Origin: BS750m-G62 sp964577175
Lineage (GTDB): Bacteria; Planctomycetota; Phycisphaerae; FEN-1346
Assembly (NCBI GenBank): GCA_964577175.1
Contig: CAZNYC010000006.1
Location: 1-58,982, forward strand
Direction: 5' to 3'
Length of the DNA stretch: 58,982 nucleotides
The position numbers were made by a program, and so were the translations under genes. This document shows, one piece after another, positions 42,373-50,681 of the stretch. Positions within the stretch are counted from its first letter, which is position 1. Each line of letters starts with the position of its first letter. Under the pieces are notes generated by a model, which was not told the DNA's origin, searched no databases, and worked only from the letters and a program-made list of their open reading frames with translations.

Positions 42373-44040
42373 ATGAAAATCGCCCTGGCCCAACTGAACC
42401 CGACGGTCGGCGACATCGCCGGCAACGTCCGGCGGATCCTCGACGCCTACCGCCGGGCGGCCGACGAGGGCGCCGACCTCGTCCTGACGCCCGAACTCTC
42501 GATCCTCGGCTACCCGCCGAAGGACCTCCTCCTGAAGCCCCGTTTCGTCGAGGACAGCCTCGCCGCCCTCGATCGGCTCGTGCGGGAGGTGGGCCGGCCC
42601 GGCCTGGTCGTCGGCTACGCCGCCCCGCGCGAGGGGAAGCGAGGCCGGCCGCTCCACAACGCCGTCGCCCTCCTGGCCGACGGGCGGGTCCAGGGCACCG
42701 TCCACAAGCGGCTGCTGCCGTTCTACGACGTCTTCGACGAGGCCCGCTACTTCGAGCCGGGCGACGAGGCCGTCGCCGTCGAATACGACGGCTTGCGGAT
42801 CGGCATGATGATCTGCGAGGACATGTGGGCCGACGAGGAAGCCGGCCCCACCGCCATGTACCATCACGCCAACCCGGCCACCGACCTGGCGGTCGCCGGC
42901 GTCCACGTCCTGCTGGTGCCGTCGGCGTCACCGTTCGGCATCGGCAAACTGTTGCGTCGGCGGGAGGTGGCGGAGGCGACCGCCCGCCGGCACGAGCAGT
43001 CGCTCCTGTACGTCAACCAGGTGGGCGGGAACGACGACCTCGTGTTCGACGGGGCGAGTTTCGCCGTCGCCGCCGACGGCCGCCTCATCGCCCAGTTGGC
43101 CGGCTTCGAGGAGGACCTCCGCGTGGTCGAGGTTCCCGCGCGGGCCGACGCCCCGGAGGTGGAACCCGCCGAGGTCCTTCCCGGCGAGGACGAGTTCCTC
43201 CGCCGGGCCCTCGTCCTCGGCCTCCGCGATTACATGCGGAAGGTCGGCTTCACGGACTGCGTCATCGGCCTTTCCGGCGGCGTGGATTCCAGCCTGGTGG
43301 CGTGCCTCGCCGCCGAGGCCGTCGGCCCGGAACGCGTCCACGGCGTGGCCATGCCGAGCCGGCATTCCAGCCGCGAGAGCATCGAGGACGCCGAGGCCCT
43401 CGCCGGGCGCCTGGGCATCTCGCTGCGGACGATCCCCATCGAGGGCCCCCACGCCGCCTTCGAAAAGGCCCTGGCCGACGCATTCGCCGACACCGAGCCC
43501 GACGTGGCGGAAGAGAATATCCAGGCCCGCGTGCGCGGGACACTGCTGATGGCCCTCTCGAACAAGTTCGGGTACCTCGTCCTCGCCACGGGAAACAAGA
43601 GCGAACTCAGCGTCGGGTACTGCACGCTGTACGGCGACATGGTGGGCGGCCTGGCGGTCATCGGCGACGTGCCCAAGACGCTCGTCTACCGCTTGTGCCG
43701 GCGGATTAACGAGACCGACCCGCGCCGGCCCGTGCCGGAGCGGGTCCTGACGAAGGCCCCGAGCGCGGAACTGAAGCCCGGCCAGACGGACCAGGACGCC
43801 CTCCCGCCGTACGACGTGCTCGACGGCATCCTGAACATGTACGTCCACGACGAGGCGTCGCAGGAGGAGATCGTCGAGGCCGGGTTCGACGCCGACACCG
43901 TGGCCCGGGTCGTCCGGATGGTGGACGGGGCGGAGTACAAGCGTCAGCAGGCGGCCCCGGTGCTGAAGGTGACGGGCCGGGCGTTCGGCTTCGGCCGCCG
44001 CATGCCCATCGCCCAGCGGTACGAGCCGGACAGCATTTAG
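42373..44040 (+). CDS. nadE: Glutamine-dependent NAD+ synthetase
   Basis: A 555-residue two-domain enzyme. The N-terminal nitrilase-type amidase has the Glu41 (TPELSILGYPP), Lys112 (VHKRLLPFYD) and Cys148 (MMICEDMW) triad and releases ammonia from glutamine. The C-terminal synthetase has the PP-loop SGGVDSS at 301-307, then MPSRHSS and GNKSELSVGYCTLYGD. It amidates deamido-NAD to NAD in the cytoplasm. Length and order match the bacterial glutamine-dependent type. No ribosome site precedes the ATG; the -10 box ends six bases upstream, pointing to leaderless translation. Confidence 0.94.
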   Translation: MKIALAQLNPTVGDIAGNVRRILDAYRRAADEGADLVLTPELSILGYPPKDLLLKPRFVEDSLAALDRLVREVGRPGLVVGYAAPREGKRGRPLHNAVALLADGRVQGTVHKRLLPFYDVFDEARYFEPGDEAVAVEYDGLRIGMMICEDMWADEEAGPTAMYHHANPATDLAVAGVHVLLVPSASPFGIGKLLRRREVAEATARRHEQSLLYVNQVGGNDDLVFDGASFAVAADGRLIAQLAGFEEDLRVVEVPARADAPEVEPAEVLPGEDEFLRRALVLGLRDYMRKVGFTDCVIGLSGGVDSSLVACLAAEAVGPERVHGVAMPSRHSSRESIEDAEALAGRLGISLRTIPIEGPHAAFEKALADAFADTEPDVAEENIQARVRGTLLMALSNKFGYLVLATGNKSELSVGYCTLYGDMVGGLAVIGDVPKTLVYRLCRRINETDPRRPVPERVLTKAPSAELKPGQTDQDALPPYDVLDGILNMYVHDEASQEEIVEAGFDADTVARVVRMVDGAEYKRQQAAPVLKVTGRAFGFGRRMPIAQRYEPDSI

Positions 44041-44238
44041 CCGGCGGGCTTGCCCGCCGCGGGGTGAGTAAACTCGCCGGCTATTGAGTCCGGTAAAAGT
44101 GAAGTGAAGATGTCATTCTGAGGCCTCGCTTGCGAGGCCGAAGAATCTCGCCGTGCCAGTGGCGACAAGGCGAGATTCTTCGTTGGCCTTGCGGCCTCCT
44201 CAGAATGACAACCATGAAGATTCCTTTTACCGGACTCA
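44038..44238. repeat. Nested inverted repeats between nadE and the MFS gene
   Basis: A stem TAGCCGGCG/CGCCGGCTA (44038-44083) encloses GGCGGGCTTGCCCGCC and begins on the nadE stop. It is followed by an outer 15-base perfect inverted repeat TGAGTCCGGTAAAAG (44085-44099 and 44224-44238) that encloses a full GTCATTCTGAG-family copy (44112-44209). The sequence is non-coding. Confidence 0.8.
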
Positions 44239-44284
44239 GTAAATGGGGCTTGCCCGCCGCGCATTCGTATGATGGATTGGCCGC

Positions 44285-45604
44285 ATGACCGACGAGCGTC
44301 AGGACGCCGCCGCCAACCCCGGCTTCTGGGGCCAGGTCCGCGCCTCCTTGCCGCGCAACGTCCTCGTCCTCGGCATCGTCTCGTTCCTGACGGACGCCTC
44401 CAGCGAGATGATGATGTGGACGGTGCCGTTCTTCATCGCCCTGCTGGGCGGCGGGGCGGTGTGGGTCGGCCTCGTCGAGGGCCTCAGGGAGAGCCTCTCC
44501 AGCCTCCTGAAACTCGCCTCCGGCTGGTTCTCCGACAAGATCGGCCGGCGCAAACCGCTCGTCGCCGTCGGGTACGGCATCTCGACGGTCATCAAGCCCG
44601 TCCTCGCCCTGGCGGCGGTACCGTGGCACGTGCTGGGGTTGCTGGGCCTGGAGCGGGTGGGCAAGGGCGTGCGCACGGCCCCGCGCGACGCCCTCATCGC
44701 CGGCGTCGTGGACGAGAGGCATCGGGGCAAGGCGTTCTCGTTCCACCGCATGATGGACCACGCCGGCGCGGTCGTCGGGCTGCTGGCCGGCACGCTGCTC
44801 GTCGCCGTTCTGTTCGACTATTTCCGGGCCAAGCCCGAGAGCGCGGGCTACGAGCCGGCCGACGTCTTCCGGTTCATGTACGTGCTGGCGGCGGTGCCGG
44901 CGGCGCTGGCGGTGGTGGCGGTCCTGATCTTCGTCCGCGAACGGCCGGCCGAGGTAAAGAAGGGCGTGGCCCTCGACTTCCGGGCCGGCTACGACCGGCG
45001 GTTCTGGGTGTTCCTCGGGACGCTGCTCGTCTTTGCGCTGGGCAACTCGTCGGACATGTTCCTGCTGATCCGCGCCGGCGAGGTCCTGGACTACAACGTC
45101 GTCCTGACGGAGGCGGAGCGGGCCGAGATGGCCGCCGCCTGGGACTTCCCCTGGCAACTGCCGCTCATGTTCCTGGTCCTGTCGCTGGCGAAGATGGCGT
45201 TCAGTCTGCCGGGCGGGCTGGTGGCGGACAAAATCGGCCGGGCCAGGACGCTCGCCATCGGGTGGGGCATTTATGCGGCCGTCTACATCCTTTTCGGGTT
45301 CGCGACCGACGCCTGGCAGACATGGGCCCTGTTCGTCGCCTACGGCATGTTCTACGGGTTCACCGAGGGCGTGGAGAAGGCGGTGGTGGCGGACTTCGTG
45401 CGGCCCGAGGTCCGCGGGTCGGCGTACGGGCTGTACGCGTTTGCGGACGGCATCGCGAAGTTCCCCGCCAGTTTGCTGCTGGGCGTCCTGTACCAGCAGT
45501 TCGGGGCGGCGGTGGCGTTCGGCGTGGGCGGGGGCTGCGCGGGCGTGGCGAGCCTGATGCTCCTCGGCCTCCTCGCGGTCTCCCGCCGGCGGGGGCGGTC
45601 CTGA
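44285..45604 (+). CDS. MFS transporter
   Basis: A 439-residue protein with about twelve membrane helices. Motif A appears as GWFSDKIGRRKP between helices 2 and 3 and again as GLVADKIGRARTL in the second half. RTAPRDALIA and FHRMMDHAGAVVG are conserved patches of a subgroup of bacterial MFS carriers of unknown substrate. A charged cytoplasmic loop with FVRERPAEVKKG separates the halves. The ATG at 44285 has only a weak ribosome site. No neighbouring gene hints at the cargo. Confidence 0.82.
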   Translation: MTDERQDAAANPGFWGQVRASLPRNVLVLGIVSFLTDASSEMMMWTVPFFIALLGGGAVWVGLVEGLRESLSSLLKLASGWFSDKIGRRKPLVAVGYGISTVIKPVLALAAVPWHVLGLLGLERVGKGVRTAPRDALIAGVVDERHRGKAFSFHRMMDHAGAVVGLLAGTLLVAVLFDYFRAKPESAGYEPADVFRFMYVLAAVPAALAVVAVLIFVRERPAEVKKGVALDFRAGYDRRFWVFLGTLLVFALGNSSDMFLLIRAGEVLDYNVVLTEAERAEMAAAWDFPWQLPLMFLVLSLAKMAFSLPGGLVADKIGRARTLAIGWGIYAAVYILFGFATDAWQTWALFVAYGMFYGFTEGVEKAVVADFVRPEVRGSAYGLYAFADGIAKFPASLLLGVLYQQFGAAVAFGVGGGCAGVASLMLLGLLAVSRRRGRS

Positions 45605-45614
45605 ATTCGGGTTT

Positions 45615-45808
45615 TAACGCAGAGCCCGCAGAGCCCGCAGAGAGCGCAGAGAACAACGGAAAGCAGAGGCGAACACGAAGAATCTGAGTGCGCCGGAGGC
45701 GCGGGGCGGGAGCCTTTGGTGTCCTTCCACGCTTGTCGCTGTTGTCGTTCGCTTTGTCTCGCTTTGCTTTTCTCTGCGTTCTCAGCGGCCTCTGCGTTAA
45801 GATAACGA
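45615..45808. repeat. Inverted repeat with TTAACGCAGAG ends
   Basis: The left side reads TTTTAACGCAGAGCCCGCAG with several GCAGAG repeats. The right side reads CTCTGCGTTCTCAGCGGCCT then CTGCGTTAAGA, an approximate reverse complement. The centre (GAAGAATCTGAGTGC, CTTTGGTGTCC) is non-coding. Only one copy is seen in this window. Confidence 0.7.
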
Positions 45809-45838
45809 TGTCCGGAGAATTCAACGCAAGGCGATGCC

Positions 45839-46162
45839 ATGCTCCAATGCAAGGACTGCCCGTTCGGCGAGGTCGACGAGAAGGGCAACGTCCGCCTCAC
45901 CTGCAACCCCTTCACGAACATCAAGGAGCCGGAGTGCCTGACGAAGTGGCAACTGGTCCGCCTGGACCTCATGACGCGGGCGTACATGGCGACGATCCAG
46001 GAGTACAAGAAGATCGCGCCCATCCAGCAGAAACTCTACCGCCGCATGAGCCAGGAAATGGACGAGATGGACGAGGCCGACCGCTGGAAACATCCGGACG
46101 ACGAGGACGCGCCCGACGAGGCGGGCGGCGACGACCTGCCGCCCCTCGACGACCGGCTGTGA
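45839..46162 (+). CDS. Small conserved-looking Cys-containing protein
   Basis: A 107-residue soluble protein. CKDCPFGEVDEKGNVRLTC near the start places three Cys residues, with a fourth at PECLTKW, so a small metal-binding site is possible. A helical middle (LVRLDLMTRAYMATIQEYKK) and an acidic tail (PDDEDAPDEAGGDDLPPLDD) follow. I have seen similar short proteins in planctomycete genomes but cannot name the family. AAGG lies upstream of the ATG. The gene is isolated between repeats. Confidence 0.6.
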   Translation: MLQCKDCPFGEVDEKGNVRLTCNPFTNIKEPECLTKWQLVRLDLMTRAYMATIQEYKKIAPIQQKLYRRMSQEMDEMDEADRWKHPDDEDAPDEAGGDDLPPLDDRL

Positions 46163-46753
46163 GGGATCGGTGCTTTACCCCTCTCCCGTGACGGGAGAGG
46201 GTCGGGGTGAGGGTGATTCCCGTCTTGAGCGTGACGCTGCCGCAAAACAACAATCATGAACAAGGAACACCCAACACCCAACACGGAAAGAACGGGCCTC
46301 CGGCCCGGAGGGCCGGCTGTACTCTAGCCACGGGCGCGAGCCCGTGGACATGAAGGCAAGGTATCTTCAGTTTTTGTTGTGCCGCGCGAGCCCCGGAGGG
46401 GCGATTGAAGGATTCGCGCCTTCATTCGCCCTTCCGGGGCTCGAACCGCAAGAACACAGGGGGTGATTTCACCCCGTCCCCACGGGCTTGCGCCCGTGGC
46501 TGGAAAACAAGCCGCCCCTCCGGGCCGGCCGGCAACAAAGACTCCCACCAGCGCCTGTGGCTGGCCACCCGATGTTGGGTGGCCATGCGGTCTCGAACGG
46601 CCCATGGCCGTGGGCGCGTGGTCATGCCACCCGGCATTCCGGACGCCTGGCGGGTGCGATGTCCGCGGAACCTGCCCCCCCCTCCCAAAACGGGCACGGC
46701 CCACACCGGAGTGCGGGCCGCGCGGTCGTCTATGCCTGCCGGCGGTCGTCAGG
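46163..46753. repeat. Long non-coding gap rich in several repeat types
   Basis: 46178-46222 is a CCCTCTCCCGTGACGGGAGA/GGGTGAGGG element. 46290-46520 contains CCACGGGCGCGAGCCCGTGG (46327 on), a pair of inverted GCCCCGGAGGGGCGATTGAA / CGCCCTTCCGGGGC arms, and CCACGGGCTTGCGCCCGTGG. 46560-46600 has GGCCACCCGATGTTGGGTGG. No open frame here looks coding. Confidence 0.75.
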
Positions 46754-48361
46754 TCAGTCCACCACCTGCACGTCCGCCGTGCCGCGAATCACGTCCGGTT
46801 CGTCGGTCCGCTGCCAGACGAACCGTTCGACGAGGTCCATGAGTTCCGCGAGGTTCGTCAGGCGGTTGGCCTGCTCCACGCGCTCGCGTCCGAGGAGTTT
46901 CTCGGCCCACGCCAGCACGATGTCCGCCCCCTCCGCCGGCCGCACCACGCCCCACCGCGTGACCGGCTCGTCCGGCACGCGTTCGCCGGCGGCCGTCATG
47001 GCGTCGGCGAGGTTCTTGCCCTTGCCGGCGGCGGTGTCGATCGTCCGTTTCACGCCGGAGGGCGTCGTGCCGACGATCAGCCAGTCGTCGGTGACGGCCA
47101 CCGTGATGGCCACGTCCTTGGCCCAGTCGCCGAGGATCTTCGGCAGGACCTCGGGGGCCTCGACGATGACCATCGACGCGTTGCCGTACGCCTCTTCCCG
47201 CACGTTCACGACGACGGGCTTCTCGCGTTTCTGGCCGAGCGCGCCGAAGATCATGGCCTTGGCGGCCAGGCCGTCCTTGAAGGCGTGAGCCACGGGCCGA
47301 CCGGTCTCGGTGATCCGGACCATGCCGACGAGGCCGGGCGCGCCGCCGTCCTCGGCCTTCACCAGGGCCCCCGCCGCCTCCGGTCCGAAGGCGCTGACGA
47401 TGCCCTCCATCGGGTGTCCCGGAAACCAGCCGCGCACCATCATCTTGGCCCGGCGGATCTTCTCGTCGCCGTCCGGCCGGTCGGCCAGTTTCTGCTGGAC
47501 CTTTTCCCAGATGGCCTTGGGGTGGAAGCAGGTGGCGATGGCGGCGACGGCGGAGTCCGGCAGGCAGTCGGCCCCGTGGAGGACGACCGGCCGGTTCGGC
47601 CCCACGTCGCCCGCGCCGCTCACAATCCGCCACTCGGCGTGGACGCGGTCGTTGCCCTCGGGATACAGGGCGACGGCCCCGGGGGTGTGCCGCGGCGGGA
47701 CCGTGGCGGCGTAGGCGCGGAGGCGCCACCCGTCCGGCAACTCGTCCACGGCCTTGGCGAAGTGGCCTTCGGTGCCGAGCGTCGCGGCGCCGCCCGCGGC
47801 CGCGTCGATCACCTGCTGGAGTTCGTCGGCCCGGGGGCGGGTCAGCATCAGCACCCCGTCCGCGAACGCCAGCCGGTCCAGGTGCTTCTCCTTCTGGACC
47901 TCCCAGATGGCCACGTCGCCGTGCCGGGCCACCTCGTGGGCGCCCACCGCCTTGAACAGATTCCGGGCGTCGGCGGCGTTGATCTCCGTCAGGAAGACGC
48001 CGTACGGCTTCTTCGGATCGCCGGAGGGCAGGAGGACGAGGGCGGATTTGCCGCCCAGGTACGCCTCGAGGGCGGCTTCCTTGGTCATGTCGAGGCGGTC
48101 GAGAAACGCTTCGAGCCGTCGCTGGCCCTCGGCGTACTTCTCGCTGGCCTTCCATTGGCGTGCGGCCTCGGTCTTCTGGAGGGCCTGCCAGAACGGCGAG
48201 GCCATGACCTCCTGCCGGAGGCCGGCGGCGTTCTGGATTTCGACCAGGGCGGTGGCCCGGGCGGGCACGCGGTCCGCCATCTCCAGGCCCTCGGCTGCCT
48301 GCACCGTCGTCGCCGCCAGGGCGAGGACGGCCGTCATCAGGACGCATCGGGTGAGTCGCAT
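46754..48361 (-). CDS. Secreted hypothetical protein (DUF3352-like)
   Basis: A 535-residue protein with a clear Sec signal peptide (residues 1-22, ending VQAAEG). The mature protein has the layout of large planctomycete exported proteins similar to DUF3352. It has an opening such as ADRVPARATALVEIQNAAGL, alternating strands and helices (SALVLLPSGDPKKPYGVFLT), then VAITVAVTDDWLIVGTTPSG and a helical end. No catalytic motif is visible. It starts one base after the stop of a membrane protein that itself overlaps an ECF sigma gene, so it is the last gene of that operon and a likely regulated product. Confidence 0.65.
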   Translation of the reverse strand: MRLTRCVLMTAVLALAATTVQAAEGLEMADRVPARATALVEIQNAAGLRQEVMASPFWQALQKTEAARQWKASEKYAEGQRRLEAFLDRLDMTKEAALEAYLGGKSALVLLPSGDPKKPYGVFLTEINAADARNLFKAVGAHEVARHGDVAIWEVQKEKHLDRLAFADGVLMLTRPRADELQQVIDAAAGGAATLGTEGHFAKAVDELPDGWRLRAYAATVPPRHTPGAVALYPEGNDRVHAEWRIVSGAGDVGPNRPVVLHGADCLPDSAVAAIATCFHPKAIWEKVQQKLADRPDGDEKIRRAKMMVRGWFPGHPMEGIVSAFGPEAAGALVKAEDGGAPGLVGMVRITETGRPVAHAFKDGLAAKAMIFGALGQKREKPVVVNVREEAYGNASMVIVEAPEVLPKILGDWAKDVAITVAVTDDWLIVGTTPSGVKRTIDTAAGKGKNLADAMTAAGERVPDEPVTRWGVVRPAEGADIVLAWAEKLLGRERVEQANRLTNLAELMDLVERFVWQRTDEPDVIRGTADVQVVD

Positions 48362-48362
48362 G

Positions 48363-48848
48363 TCAGTCCTCCTTGGTCACGTCGGATCCCCCCGCCGGGG
48401 CGGGGCCGATGGGTTCGTCATCCAACAGGGCCCGTCGGCCGTTGGCGGCCTGGGCCACGATGCTCAGGGGTCCCTTCAGGTCTTCCCACACGACCATCAG
48501 GGCGTCGGTCGCGGGCGAGGCGGAGTCGTCCTCCTCGGCCGGGCCGGGGCCGGCGTCCGACAGGGTCGGCAGGGGCCCCAGCAGGTCGCCCAGCAGCGCG
48601 GTCGGCGGAATCGGTTCCGGCTCGGCGGGCCGGAGCAGGACGGCCGCCACCACGGCGGCGGCCGCCGCCGCGCCGATCCACCAGCCGCGCAGCCGCCGCC
48701 GCGCGGGGCGCCGGGCGCCGACGCCGCCGGCCGTGATGCGGCCCACCAGCGCCTGCCGCCGGGCGGGAGACGGGTCCGCCCCCTCGCCGAGACGCTCCAG
48801 CACCGGGTCCCGCAAATCCGCGTCCGTCGGGTCGTGTGCACGACTCAT
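48363..48848 (-). CDS. Single-pass membrane protein, possible anti-sigma factor
   Basis: A 161-residue protein. Residues 1-50 are cytoplasmic and charged, a membrane helix (WWIGAAAAAAVVAAVLL) lies at about 52-68, and a Pro/Asp-rich extracytoplasmic tail follows. Its ATG overlaps the stop of the ECF sigma gene as ATGA. Position and topology are those of anti-sigma factors, but the zinc-binding HxxxCxxC motif is absent, so the role is inferred from context. The next gene starts one base after its stop. Confidence 0.6.
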   Translation of the reverse strand: MSRAHDPTDADLRDPVLERLGEGADPSPARRQALVGRITAGGVGARRPARRRLRGWWIGAAAAAAVVAAVLLRPAEPEPIPPTALLGDLLGPLPTLSDAGPGPAEEDDSASPATDALMVVWEDLKGPLSIVAQAANGRRALLDDEPIGPAPAGGSDVTKED

Positions 48849-49435
48849 GTCAGGTCTCCGCCTGAGGCGATGCCGGGGGCGGGCTGCTCGGCCAGGAGCG
48901 CCTCGGCCCGCCGGCGAATCTGCTGTCGGCTGCGGTGCAGCCACGTCTTGACGGTGCCGGCCGGGGCGTCGAGGATGCCGCCGATGGCCTCGCACGATTC
49001 CCCCTGGGCGTAGAAGAGCAGGACGGCCGCCCGCGGCTTCGGGTCCAGTTCGCCGACGGCCTCCCACACGGCCGCGAGACGGCGCCGGTCGTCTTCGTCG
49101 CGTGCCACCTGCTGCCAGGGTTCCTCGCGCCCGTCCGGCAGATGGGCGGGGACGGGCCCCGTCGGCCGCCTCTTGCGCCACCGTTCCAGGACGAGGTTCG
49201 TCGCGATGCGGGCCAGGTACCCCTCGAACCGGCCGTTCGCCCGGAGGCCGTCCAGATTCGCCAGCGCCCGGGCGTACGTTTCCTGGACGACGGCGTCGGC
49301 GTCGTCGGCCCGTCGCGTGAGTCGCATGGCCAGCCGCCACAGGTCGTCGATGGTCCGCTCCACGAGGTCTCGCCGGGCGGCCGGGTCGCCGCGGGCGGCG
49401 GATCGGACGGTATGCCATGCGAGGGCGTCGGCCAT
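48845..49435 (-). CDS. ECF-type RNA polymerase sigma factor
   Basis: A 196-residue sigma-70 family protein. Region 2 is DLWRLAMRLTRRADDADAVVQETYARAL, given here only to mark the span at about 28-58; region 4 (about 125-180) includes AVLLFYAQGESCEAIGG and TVKTWLHRSRQQIRR, the helix-turn-helix for the -35 element. It directs polymerase to a small regulon and probably to its own operon with the overlapping membrane protein and the secreted protein. Which signal frees it is unknown. The terminator of the upstream EF-hand gene insulates it from that side. Confidence 0.92.
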   Translation of the reverse strand: MADALAWHTVRSAARGDPAARRDLVERTIDDLWRLAMRLTRRADDADAVVQETYARALANLDGLRANGRFEGYLARIATNLVLERWRKRRPTGPVPAHLPDGREEPWQQVARDEDDRRRLAAVWEAVGELDPKPRAAVLLFYAQGESCEAIGGILDAPAGTVKTWLHRSRQQIRRRAEALLAEQPAPGIASGGDLT

Positions 49436-49533
49436 GGGGCTGTTTCCGGCACGCGGGCTCAGACACCCATTCTAATGCGCGGGGACGGGGGGGGGTTTCA
49501 GAAATGTGGGCAGCGGTGGGAAGAGCGGGGCGC

Positions 49534-49572
49534 GAAAAGGGGAGGGCGCGGCAGGGGGACACCGCGCCCTCC
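49534..49572 (-). terminator. Rho-independent terminator after the EF-hand gene
   Basis: On the minus strand GGAGGGCGCGG, a 10-base loop, CCGCGCCCTCC and then CCTTTTC. It ends transcription of the EF-hand gene before the sigma operon. Confidence 0.7.
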
Positions 49573-49595
49573 GTCCGGCTGAACGTCGCACGTCG

Positions 49596-50330
49596 TTATC
49601 GTCTGCCGCCGCCGCCGGGGCGACCGGCGCCCCGGCCGCCGGCACCCGGGCCGCGCCGACCGCGCCGGCCGGGACCTCGGGGGGGACCTTCCCCGTCTTG
49701 ACGGCGCTGGCGGGCGCGTTCGCGCCTGGCCTCTCGGGCGGCCTTACGTTCCTCGGGGCCGAGGCGGCCGTCGCCGTCCGTGTCGAACTGCCGGACCATC
49801 TCCTGGCGCCGCTTGCGGCCTTCCAGAATCCGCTTGCGGACCGGCTCGGGCAGCGATTCGAGCCACGCCTTGCGTTCGTCTTCGCTGAGGCGTCCGTCGC
49901 CGTCCTTGTCGAATGTTTCGAGCATCTCCTCGTGGCGTTTCTTCATTTCCTCGCGGCGGCGTTTCATCATGGCCTCGCGGGCGGCCTGGCGTTCCTCGTC
50001 ATTGAGTTGGCCGTCGCCGTCCGTGTCGAACTCGGCGAGCATCTTTTCGTGCCGCGCTTTCATCCTGTCGCGATGGGCCTCGCGAGCGGCCCGGCGTTCC
50101 TCGTCGCTGAGTTGGCCGTCGCCGTCGGTGTCGAACTTCTCGAGGAGTTTCTCCCGCAGGTCGGGGGGGAGGGGCCGGCGCGGCCCGCGTCCGGGTCCCC
50201 CGGGTCCGCCGGGCCCCCGTGCGGCCGGGCCGGGGCCGGGAGGCGGATCGTCCGTCTGGGCAAGGAGCGGGGCGGCCGCAAAAAGGACGGCCCCCACCGC
50301 CAGTGCCGTCAGCAGCGTGCGTGTCGTCAT
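49596..50330 (-). CDS. Secreted EF-hand protein with four calcium loops
   Basis: A 244-residue protein with a Sec signal peptide (residues 1 to about 25). After a Gly/Pro-rich segment come four EF-hand loops: DTDGDGQLSDEE, DTDGDGQLNDEE, DKDGDGRLSEDE and DTDGDGRLGPEE. They are spaced by charged helices rich in Arg, Lys and Glu. The C-terminus is a Gly/Arg-rich tail (GRRGRRGPGAGGRGAGRPGG). All loops have the acidic residues for calcium. It may be a calcium-binding envelope protein; no enzymatic domain is seen. AAAGGGAAAC precedes the ATG at 50330. Confidence 0.82.
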   Translation of the reverse strand: MTTRTLLTALAVGAVLFAAAPLLAQTDDPPPGPGPAARGPGGPGGPGRGPRRPLPPDLREKLLEKFDTDGDGQLSDEERRAAREAHRDRMKARHEKMLAEFDTDGDGQLNDEERQAAREAMMKRRREEMKKRHEEMLETFDKDGDGRLSEDERKAWLESLPEPVRKRILEGRKRRQEMVRQFDTDGDGRLGPEERKAAREARRERARQRRQDGEGPPRGPGRRGRRGPGAGGRGAGRPGGGGRR

Positions 50331-50681
50331 CGTGTTTCCCTTTCTCTCGTGTCGGGCCGGCCGTCGCGTTCGCCTGCGGGGCCGTGCCACCGTGCGTCGC
50401 GGGGACCTGTCCACCGCGTTCGCCTTCCTGAACGCGGGGCGGGGGCAGATTATTGCAGCAAAGTGCATGGTGCGCCGTCCCGTGGTTCAAGCCGGCTGCG
50501 GAAGCAGGCGGACATCCCCATCGGCGGTGGCACATGCCAGGGCGGATGCCGATGCCCCGCCGCTTCCGCGGCGGGCGCGACCGGCAGCAGGCTCGAAGGG
50601 GCGGCGCAAAGGAACGGGGCACGCCGGTGAGCGTGCCCCGCCAGCCATTCCCTCCGGGTGGCGTAAACCTGTTGGAGCGGG
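50331..50681. terminator. Non-coding gap with hairpins downstream of the histidine kinase
   Basis: Just after the kinase stop (minus strand) is GGGGCACGC, loop, GCGTGCCCC (50616-50639) followed by GTTCCTTT, a plausible terminator. Farther on are CCGCCGCTTCCGCGGCGGG (50561-50577) and other inverted G+C-rich arms. No gene is seen in the 351 bases. Confidence 0.45.

Noticed and set aside
49436..49500. Possible ECF-type autoregulatory promoter (TGAAAC and TAGAAT) before the sigma gene
   Set aside because: Spacing between the two boxes is about 19 bases and the motif is too short to call with confidence.
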